NCBI RefSeq assembly: GCF_024159025.1
Contig: NZ_JAMYXC010000018.1
Location: 1 to 50,535, forward strand
Reading direction: 5' to 3'
DNA: 50,535 bases
DNA from: Limimaricola litoreus
GTDB lineage: Bacteria; Pseudomonadota; Alphaproteobacteria; Rhodobacterales; Rhodobacteraceae
The position numbers and the translations under genes were made by a program. Under the pieces are notes generated by a model. It ran no database searches and had not been told where the DNA came from. It worked only from the letters and a program-made list of their open reading frames with translations. Numbering within the stretch: the stretch's first letter is position 1; the number at the start of each line of letters is the position of its first letter. Positions 44,481 through 50,535 of the stretch are shown piece by piece.

Positions 44481-45277
44481 TGGCTGTGGTGACGACAGAG
44501 GAGTTGGACCGGATGCTGACGCGGCTGAAGCTGACCGCAATCCGTGATCAACTCGACTCGCTGCTCGACGAAGCTGTGCGGGGGGAAATGACGCTGCGCG
44601 ATGCCTTGGCATTTCTTTGTCAGCGCGAGATCGCCCGCAAGGACCAGCGGCGCATCGACATGAGCTTCGGATTGGCGAAGTTTCCTTTCGTGCGCGATCT
44701 TGGCGGCTTCGATTTCACCGCCCAGCCCTCGCTCGATCGCGGCCAGATCCGCGACCTCGCTACCGGACGCTTCATTGCCAACGGCGACGCGCTCCTGCTG
44801 CTCGGCCCCCCGGGGGTTGGGAAAAGCCATCTTGCCGTCGCTCTTGGCCGTGAGGCGATCGTCGCGGGATACACCGTGCTCTTCACTGGAGCCATGGAGC
44901 TGGTGGCGAACCTGGCCAAGGCGCAGGCCGATGGACGCCTCGAAGAGCGGCTGACGCACTATACCAAGCCGAAGCTGCTGATCGTTGATGAACTCGGCTA
45001 TCTGCCCCTCGACCCCGATGCCGCGCATCTGTTCTTCCAACTGGTGAGCCGACGCTATGGGCGGGGTGCCATGCTGGTCACCTCGAACCGCGCCGTCGGT
45101 GAATGGGGCAGCGTCTTCGGCGACGCGGTGGTTGCAACTGCGATCCTCGACCGTTTGCTCCACCACAGCCACGTCATCACCATTCGGGGCGATAGCTACC
45201 GCCTTCGCGAAAAGCGCCGCAGCGGGCTTTTGCAAAAACCCGCTGCGGCGCACGAAACCACAACCGTATCGACATGA
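44480..45277 (+). CDS. istB: IS21 helper ATPase IstB
   Basis: 265 residues, DnaC/IstB-type AAA+ ATPase. It has Walker A GPPGVGKSHLA at about residue 111, Walker B LLIVDELGYLPL near 170, sensor-like MLVTSNR and the C-terminal HSHVITIRGDSYRLREKRRSGLL. It assists IstA in target selection. ATG 44480 overlaps the istA stop (TAATG); the alternative 44474 is too close to the GGAGG sequence upstream. Intact. Confidence 0.93.
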   Translation: MAVVTTEELDRMLTRLKLTAIRDQLDSLLDEAVRGEMTLRDALAFLCQREIARKDQRRIDMSFGLAKFPFVRDLGGFDFTAQPSLDRGQIRDLATGRFIANGDALLLLGPPGVGKSHLAVALGREAIVAGYTVLFTGAMELVANLAKAQADGRLEERLTHYTKPKLLIVDELGYLPLDPDAAHLFFQLVSRRYGRGAMLVTSNRAVGEWGSVFGDAVVATAILDRLLHHSHVITIRGDSYRLREKRRSGLLQKPAAAHETTTVST

Positions 45278-45331
45278 GAGTGGGCCAGTTCCTCATGTCG
45301 CTCCCGGGCCAGTTCCGAATGTCGCTGGACA

Positions 45332-46254
45332 GCCGAGCGACGTCACAGACGTCGCAAGCTGATCCGGATGACGGCGCTGCGCGAGGCCGTCATCGACCGT
45401 CTGAAGGGCCGGCTGGTCGCCCAAACAGATCGCGGGGCGGCTGCGCTTCGAAGGCCATCGCAGCACCATCTGCAATGAGACGATCTACGCCTTCGTCTAT
45501 TCGCAGGACGGTTAGAGCCAGAACTTGGCGCGTCACCTGCCCGAGCGCCGCCTCCGCAGCCAAAACGCCGAGGGCGTCCCCCGAAAGACGGGAGGATCGA
45601 TCAACTGCACGGCTGATCACCCCACCCGGAAACTGGGGAGTTTTACTTCGGCACTTCTGGGGAAACTTCAGTCGGCGTTGACACCCGTCGGCCCCGAAGC
45701 CTCGTCTTCCCATTGGAACGCGCGATCCAGAACCGGCCGGATCACGTCAACGACCGCAGCGGGTTCGGCGACTGGGAGGGTGATTTGATGATCTTCGCAA
45801 GGAGTTGGGCAAGGTCAATGTTGCCTCTCTTGTTGAGCGCAAGACCTGCTATGCCGTCCTGTTCCGCAACAACGACCGCAGCTCGAAGCAGCTGATGAAC
45901 CGCCTGATCATCCTGTTGTCGCCCTTGCCCTTGTCCGCACGGCGCTCGATTGTACCGGCGCTCGATCACCTTCGACCGGGGGTTCGAGTTTAACCGCTGG
46001 CGTGATCTGAGAACGGGAATGGGCACCGAGGCGTGGTTTGCGACCCGCAGGCGCCTTGGCCGAAAGGCTCGGTCGAGAACCTAGACAAGCGCGCCCGCCG
46101 CTACCTGCCCCGTGATACGGCTATCGCCGCACTGTCAGACCACGCGATGGCGGAGATCAGCGCCCAGCTGAACGCCACACCAAGGCGCTGCCTCGGCTAC
46201 CGGACACCGGCCGAGGCCTTCGCCGAAGAACTCCGTCAGCTCGACCGGTCCTGA
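45332..46254 (+). pseudogene. IS30-type transposase, 3' half, multiply broken
   Basis: Segments in changing frames read LREAVIDRLKG, KQIAGRLRFEGHRSTICNETIYAFVYSQDG (then TAG), NLARHLPERRLRSQ and PRSLVFPLERAIQNRPDHVNDRSGFGDWEGDLM. They continue with LGKVNVASLVERKTCYAVLFRNNDRSSKQLMN and WPKGSVENLDKRARRYLPRDT, and end in RRCLGYRTPAEAFAEEL. There are at least three frame changes and one stop, with a foreign block of about 80 bp near 45600-45680. This is the other half of the gene begun at 42881. Confidence 0.85.
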
Positions 46255-46358
46255 ACCCGTGTCGCAACCAGCATTGAATCCACAGCGGTTGATCGGGAGC
46301 GTCCTACGTGGACCACGGTCTGCTCGGGACCAAGGTCAGGCGCTCGATCTCTGTGGGC

Positions 46359-47357
46359 TCAATGTGCGTGACCGGCTGCATCATTGCCGTGAGTGTCTTT
46401 CCCATCCATGTTGTGCGCTTGGTCGGAAGCGCTCCCCTCCTTTGGGAGCTCTTCGAGGCGCAGGGTTTCTGCGTGCAGGTAAGAGATAAGGTCCGCCGCA
46501 TCCTTTTCACCGAGACCGAAACGTGGCATGCGAACCGTGGGATACTCTTGGTCGAGCTTAACCGCGATGGGATCACCCTCAGCCAGCATCCGGTCCGGCG
46601 TCCTGATGTAGCGCATGAGCCAATCGTGATCTCGCCTGAGCGTTACGCCTTCGAGATCAGGGCCGACGCGCACCCCGGCACCGATCGAATGGCAGGCGGC
46701 GCAGCCCTTGCTGAACAGGCCTTCTCCGACCCGGCTCTTTTCGGCAAAGCTATCGAGCGTGGCGCCGTCGAGAACCTTTGCGGGAGTCCTTGGCGGTTCC
46801 CAGTCCGGGTCGAGCGCGAGGATGTCGGCGGTCGCGGCCGCTAGATTTCCCATCAGCGAGGTGCGGCGCCATTCGCCGGTCGTGACATTGCCGATCAGCA
46901 TGTCGCTGCGGTGGTCGCTCAGCCGCGTGCTGCGTTCGCCGAGCTTGTAGCGCAACTCCTCGACCTCCTCCGGCTCGCCGGTGAGGAAATACCAGCCCTC
47001 GCCGGCACCAAAGGCCTCGGCATAGGCGGCCAGTTTCTCGGGCGTGTCGCGCTCGGGGGTGAGGGAGATCGAGATGATGACGATTTCCTCGCCCACGCGC
47101 TCGCCGAGCCATTCATACACCTTGGCCATCCGCGCGGTGGCGAGGCCGCAGATATCGGGGCAGTCGAGGTAGAAGAAATTGACCACCGCGATCCTTCCAT
47201 CGAGCAAGTCATCTACGAAGCGGAGCTCCTGGCCCTCCTGATCCAGTAGCGATGTATTCGGAAAGTAATCCAGACCCCAGCGTCCGGGTAGGGCCGAGGT
47301 GGCGGCGAGCGTGGTCGCGAGAGCGATCGCGCCGAAGAGTGAACGCCGACGTATCAT
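46359..47357 (-). CDS. SCO1-like copper chaperone fused to cytochrome c domain
   Basis: 332 residues. A signal peptide (MIRRRSLFGAIALATTLAATSA) is followed by a SCO1/SenC thioredoxin fold with the copper-binding CxxxC (Cys66, Cys70 in LDCPDIC) and His149 in SDHRSD. It is then followed by a class I cytochrome c domain with the haem site CAACH (219-223) and Met277 as axial ligand (VRMPRF). A His-rich tail (HNMDGKDTHGNDAAGHAH) may bind metal. It acts in the periplasm, probably loading copper into, or passing electrons to or from, the multicopper oxidase encoded just upstream. The start overlaps the oxidase stop (ATGA). Confidence 0.9.
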   Translation of the reverse strand: MIRRRSLFGAIALATTLAATSALPGRWGLDYFPNTSLLDQEGQELRFVDDLLDGRIAVVNFFYLDCPDICGLATARMAKVYEWLGERVGEEIVIISISLTPERDTPEKLAAYAEAFGAGEGWYFLTGEPEEVEELRYKLGERSTRLSDHRSDMLIGNVTTGEWRRTSLMGNLAAATADILALDPDWEPPRTPAKVLDGATLDSFAEKSRVGEGLFSKGCAACHSIGAGVRVGPDLEGVTLRRDHDWLMRYIRTPDRMLAEGDPIAVKLDQEYPTVRMPRFGLGEKDAADLISYLHAETLRLEELPKEGSASDQAHNMDGKDTHGNDAAGHAH

Positions 47358-49711
47358 CCCCGTCTCCGCGGCTTGTCGTCATCATCATCATCATCATCAC
47401 CGACCATCGGGTTTCCGGTATACTCCTTCGAGAACGGGTTGCCCTCGGGCAGGATTTCGGGGTCCCGGTAGGTCACGCCGTATTTCGAGGGATCGGGCGT
47501 CGGGATCACGCTAACATGCTGTGACGACTGGTTCGGATCATTGGGATCGGTCAAGACGTCATAGCGTGCCAGCATGGCCCAGTCCTCGTGGACCGTGTTG
47601 TGACAATGCGTTACGTAGGCCCCGCCATATTCCCCGAAGGTGACCTGGACCCGGACCTGGCCACCTGCTCCGGTGCGCCAGACATCCTTGCGTGCGCCGC
47701 GCTCGAGACGTGAGAGCCGGCGTCCGTCGCGGTCGATGGTAACGCCTTCCTCGAAATGAAGGTGAACCGGATGATCCCAACCACCGCTGCTGTTCTCGAT
47801 GATCCAGTGCTCGGTCACGCCCGGCTCCGGGACAAGCATGCTGACTCGGTTGGCATTGAGAAAATGGTTCGACTCGCCGTTGACCCGGATCGTCCAGCCG
47901 AAGCCCTCGATGTTCCGATCGTCGCAGTCGGGGAAGCACTCACCCGTTTCCAAACCTTCCTCTCTATCCGTACCCTTAAATTCGAGATGTCGGACGCGGA
48001 CCGGATCGACGATCGGGATCTGTTCGGTAAGCTGCGACGGAACCCGGCTGTAATCGGGATCGGAAGCGTAATGCTTCTTGCCGGGACTATCGACCGAATC
48101 GACTTCGCCCACCACGCGGAATTCGAGGAAAGTGCCCACGCCGGGGTCGTCGGTGTCCTGATCGATCGCGTCCCGCCGCGACAGGTACTCCTTCGGCTTG
48201 CCGCCTTCCTCGTGCTCCGCGACGTTGAGCATCCGGATCCTGCTCCCGACCGGGAACTCGCTGAAATCGACCACCACGTCAAAGCGCTCGGCCGAGCCCA
48301 TCGGATCGAGCAGGTTCACCGAGACCGGGTTGACCATCAGGTTGCCGTCGGTGGCGATCACCTTCATCGGCACCCAGCGGTTCCTGTCGTTGATCAGCCC
48401 GGGCCGGATGAAGCGCGACATGCAGGCATTGAGCAATCGGAAGCGGTATTTGCGCGGCAACACTTCGAAGAAAGGCTTGTAGGCGAAATTGACCAGCAGC
48501 AGGTCGCCGAGGAAACCTATGGTTTCGAAGATGTCGAAGAAATACTGTCCGTCCTCGTCCAGCGCCGCGTCCGAAATCATCAGATTGACGTCGAAGTCGA
48601 TATTGCCCCAGTCGAGTTCGGTCCCACTCGGCAGCCTGTGATTGACCCCGTCATTGAGGGTTTCGTTGCCGCGATCGGGGCCGCTATAGTAATTCAGCGC
48701 GCCGAGATGGCCCTTGTAGACGTTCTCGGCGGTGAAGAAGAAGCGATGGTCGTGGAACCATAGCGAGCTTTGCAGCTCGCGGTGATCCCCCTTCACATAG
48801 GTCAGACCGCCGTATCCGTCGGGCCCGGAGGCACGCGGATCGCTGGCATCGGTGTTGATCATGTCGGCGCGCGCCAAGGTCGTCGACCAGTGATAATCGT
48901 AGAACTGCCCGGGGTAGAAATGGGCATTGGAGGCCCCGTCGCTGGCCGATGCGTTATGAGCGTTATGGTTATGCGTGGCCATGCTGATCGAGCCGAAGCC
49001 ATTGTTCTTGCGGCGATCCTCGGGCAAGGCGTTGTAATGACGGAATATGACCGGCTCACCGTAACGCACTTTCAGCAGCGGCGGTGGAAGCACGGATTCC
49101 TCTTCGCGACCGGTATTGAAGGTCCAGACGCTGTCGCGGTCCTGATCTGGAAAATTGGGGTGGAAGGAATAGCCGTTCTGCAGCCGGCCCAGCGTCATGA
49201 TGAACGCCTTTTGCGGGAGGTATTCCCGCCATCTCTGATGGGCGAAATACTCGCCCGGCGGCCGCCCCTCCATCGGGCCACCCGAGAACCGCGGATTGCG
49301 GTAGTCGTCGCCCCCGGATTCGGTGAACTGGGTGTGGTAGGAAAGCCGTCTTGCCTCCGGCTCGTCCAGATAGCCGGGAAAGGCCAGATCGAGTTCGTAG
49401 CCGTTCGGCTTCTCCGTGAGCTTGTGCGGCTCCTCCAGCCGCAGGCGCGGCATCCGATAGGTGAAGGGCATGGCGCCGAAAGTCGGGCTGCGCGGCACGC
49501 CGGTCGGCACCGAGGCATAGGCGCTTGTTGCGAACGGGCTGAGGCCGTTGATGTTCGCCAAGGTGCCGAGGCTCGTGAAAATTCCCCACTTGAACAACTC
49601 GCGTCGGCTTACATGGCCCTGCGTAAGAGCCTTGACGATTTCGGCACGATTGTTGCGAGCATGTTGCGCTTCTTTGTGACGACGGCGCGAGGCGTGTGGC
49701 TTGAGATACAT
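47354..49711 (-). CDS. Multicopper oxidase, Tat-exported
   Basis: 785 residues. It has a Tat motif SRRELFK (35-41) and a hydrophobic stretch to about 66 (ATSAYA cleavage). Copper sites run in order: HNHNAHN, WFHDHRF, HPVHLHF and THCHNTVHEDWAM; together these are the ligands for type 1, 2 and 3 copper. It oxidises a substrate such as a metal ion (for example Mn) or a phenolic and reduces oxygen to water in the periplasm. The family is larger than typical CotA or CueO. The C terminus ends in eight Asp residues and KPRRRG. Start ATG 49711 has GGAGGG 4 bp upstream. The substrate is unknown. Confidence 0.93.
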   Translation of the reverse strand: MYLKPHASRRRHKEAQHARNNRAEIVKALTQGHVSRRELFKWGIFTSLGTLANINGLSPFATSAYASVPTGVPRSPTFGAMPFTYRMPRLRLEEPHKLTEKPNGYELDLAFPGYLDEPEARRLSYHTQFTESGGDDYRNPRFSGGPMEGRPPGEYFAHQRWREYLPQKAFIMTLGRLQNGYSFHPNFPDQDRDSVWTFNTGREEESVLPPPLLKVRYGEPVIFRHYNALPEDRRKNNGFGSISMATHNHNAHNASASDGASNAHFYPGQFYDYHWSTTLARADMINTDASDPRASGPDGYGGLTYVKGDHRELQSSLWFHDHRFFFTAENVYKGHLGALNYYSGPDRGNETLNDGVNHRLPSGTELDWGNIDFDVNLMISDAALDEDGQYFFDIFETIGFLGDLLLVNFAYKPFFEVLPRKYRFRLLNACMSRFIRPGLINDRNRWVPMKVIATDGNLMVNPVSVNLLDPMGSAERFDVVVDFSEFPVGSRIRMLNVAEHEEGGKPKEYLSRRDAIDQDTDDPGVGTFLEFRVVGEVDSVDSPGKKHYASDPDYSRVPSQLTEQIPIVDPVRVRHLEFKGTDREEGLETGECFPDCDDRNIEGFGWTIRVNGESNHFLNANRVSMLVPEPGVTEHWIIENSSGGWDHPVHLHFEEGVTIDRDGRRLSRLERGARKDVWRTGAGGQVRVQVTFGEYGGAYVTHCHNTVHEDWAMLARYDVLTDPNDPNQSSQHVSVIPTPDPSKYGVTYRDPEILPEGNPFSKEYTGNPMVGDDDDDDDDKPRRRG
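47379..47399. repeat. (TCA)7 trinucleotide repeat
   Basis: Seven perfect TCA units, read on the minus strand as GAT codons for the poly-Asp tail of the multicopper oxidase. Slippage here would change tail length but not the frame. Confidence 0.9.
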
Positions 49712-49912
49712 AAATCCCTCCGTTGGCACTCCGCAAAATGCGCAACGCCGTTCGAATATTGCCTCTCCCCATTATTGGTTAACGCGGCGGGATCTGTCCA
49801 TCAACTGAACGTCTTAAACAGAAATAGGGACTTTTCCCCCAATACATGTGTTAATGGGGCTTGACGATTTGCCGATTTTTCATGATCGGAGCGAATCTCA
49901 CGCGACGTTGTT
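49712..49912 (-). promoter_or_regulatory. Upstream region of the multicopper oxidase operon
   Basis: AT-richer stretch that must hold the promoter of the minus-strand oxidase operon. CCCC-AATACATGTGTTA-ATGGGG at about 49837-49859 is a rough dyad, with CCCC and GGGG flanking an ACATGT core. No reliable -35/-10 pair could be chosen. Confidence 0.3.
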
Positions 49913-50140
49913 GCAAATCTTGGTGAGGGGGATTCACTGAGCGGGTCCTGACGGTTAGCTCCGGCATGCCAAAGCCTTCCACCTCACCCGCCCTGAGACG
50001 AGACGGTTCGACAGTAGGAGCCATTGACGGCAACGTGTCCCAAATCATCTGACGACGGACAGGCAACGGCGGGGGCGGTCTCGAAAAGCCTAGCACGCCT
50101 CGGCGTGTTGCGGTCATGAGCGGGTCAGGAACTAGCAAAG
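49913..50140. mobile_element. IS-end debris
   Basis: About 60 bp resemble the segment at 7455-7520 (GTTG-AAATCT, GGTCCTGA-GGTTAGCTCC-GGCATGC). They are followed by unassigned sequence. No transposase frame remains. It is probably the terminal remnant of the same IS type in both places. Confidence 0.45.
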
Positions 50141-50167
50141 ATGCAGGAAGTAGGGGTTAAAAGAATC

Positions 50168-50398
50168 GTGCTATATACAACAGCGTCGATCAGAGGCTCG
50201 GAGCTCCTTACATTTGATGGCGGATGGAGGACGTGCCTGTCTCTAATCTTCATCGCCGCCGCGTCTCCACTTCAAGCCCATACCGATGGGACACCTCTGG
50301 CGCCGCATGCTCTCTGGACGGCGTGGTCTCTGCAACCTACCGTCATTCTGCCGGTCGCGGTCGCCGTGGCCGTATATAGGAGAGGCGTTCATCTGTGA
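50168..50398 (+). pseudogene. CtaG-like cytochrome oxidase assembly protein fragment
   Basis: Reads LSLIFIAAASPLQAHTDGTPLAPHALWTAWSLQPTVILPVAVAVAVYRRGV, in segments. This is a signal-like start followed by the HxGxPLAPHxLWxAW motif and first membrane span typical of CtaG (caa3-type) proteins. The frame ends at TGA 50396 after fewer than 85 codons, where the family has about 250-300. The rest is not seen downstream. It lies next to the oxidase/SCO operon, a usual neighbourhood for copper proteins. Confidence 0.6.
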
Positions 50399-50504
50399 GA
50401 ACGGCGGTGAGAAAGTCGGCCACGGTAGCGGCAGGATGAGCCTGCTGCGGGCGGCATGAAAGTCGTCCACCTTTACCCTTTCTGGAGGCAGGGAGGGCGG
50501 GAGG

Positions 50505-50535
50505 ATTTTCACCGTGGACTTGTATCGCAAGGTTC
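50505..50535 (+). CDS. Start of an IS21-type IstA, cut by window edge
   Basis: The last ten codons read IFTVDLYRKV after a GGAGG-like sequence. IstA proteins of another IS21 subgroup begin with MFTVDLY-type text, so a second IS21 element probably enters here. The call rests on ten codons only. Confidence 0.4.
   Translation, partial: MFTVDLYRKV

Larger units (their letters stand above)
43091..45331 (+). mobile_element. IS21-family element
   Basis: 2241 bp. The left end TGTCAGGCGACACGACAAAC-TGGCCC is mirrored by the right end, whose reverse complement begins TGTCCAGCGACATTCGGAACTGGCCC. Each end has two GCGACA-x-AACTGGCCC blocks, the multiple subterminal repeats typical of IS21. It holds istA (frameshifted) and istB and is flanked by GCCGAG duplications. 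Confidence 0.92.
42828..46280 (+). mobile_element. Degenerate IS30-type element split by an IS21 insertion
   Basis: The left end region GGGTTGCGACCAACGC (about 42833) and right end GTGTCGCAACCAGCATTG (about 46259) are roughly inverted. Inside, the IS30-type transposase is cut at 43090/45332 by the IS21 element. Apart from the insertion, its 3' half has several frameshifts and stops and an extra block at about 45590-45690. Confidence 0.7.

Overview
The window is a GC-rich (except in a few intergenic stretches), mosaic accessory replicon segment. It most likely comes from a plasmid of an alphaproteobacterium of the Rhodobacterales or a related group. This is inferred from the rep-parA-parB replication block, the ribose-type ABC transporter cluster, the IS families, codon use and the absence of housekeeping, rRNA or tRNA genes. 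No database search was possible, so family names rest on motifs seen in the translations.

Layout. 1-1.3 kb: a tyrosine recombinase with a possible binding site just upstream. 1.3-5.5 kb: plasmid replication and partition. It has an inverted-repeat operator, a winged-helix Rep initiator, ParA overlapping rep by ATGA, ParB, and three copies of one 20-bp near-palindrome; two of these lie inside the parA reading frame. 5.5-7.6 kb: debris of a large serine recombinase (truncated, Trp to amber) and an IS110-type transposase carrying a (GCCGTC)7 repeat, plus a solitary IS21-like end.

7.9-15.9 kb: a self-contained sugar uptake and catabolism island. Two operons converge. The forward operon encodes a ribose-type ABC importer (ATPase, binding protein, two permeases). 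The reverse operon encodes a LacI-type DNA-binding domain fused to a PfkB sugar kinase, a second PfkB kinase, an eIF2B/ribose-1,5-bisphosphate-isomerase-like protein and a double SIS-domain isomerase/deglycase-like protein. The same palindrome TGAAACGTTTCA stands in front of each operon. A kinase that is also the repressor would link substrate phosphorylation directly to control of the operons. This is my best candidate for an undescribed system.

16-30 kb: an accessory block of mostly unknown proteins. It includes a large fusion protein with archaeo-eukaryotic-primase-like motifs followed by an iron-sulfur-type helicase-like part, a cytosine-5 DNA methyltransferase, a Lon/MoxR-like AAA+ ATPase, a truncated paralogue of that ATPase on the other side of the methylase, and several orphan small proteins. 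30-33.9 kb: decayed genes (RecQ-type exonuclease domain, ParE-like toxin end) and a HipA-like protein that has lost its catalytic motif. 33.9-37.5 kb: an intact AAA+ ATPase/subtilisin pair of the IetAS type (plasmid stability and anti-phage defence).

37.6-46.3 kb: an IS pile-up made of IS30 copy 1, an ISNCY-type element, IS30 copy 2, an IS110 element, and a degenerate IS30-type element split by an IS21 element with a 6-bp target duplication. 46.3-50.5 kb: a reverse operon of a Tat-exported multicopper oxidase and a SCO1-cytochrome c fusion protein, then IS debris, a CtaG-like fragment and the first codons of another IS21-type istA running off the right edge.
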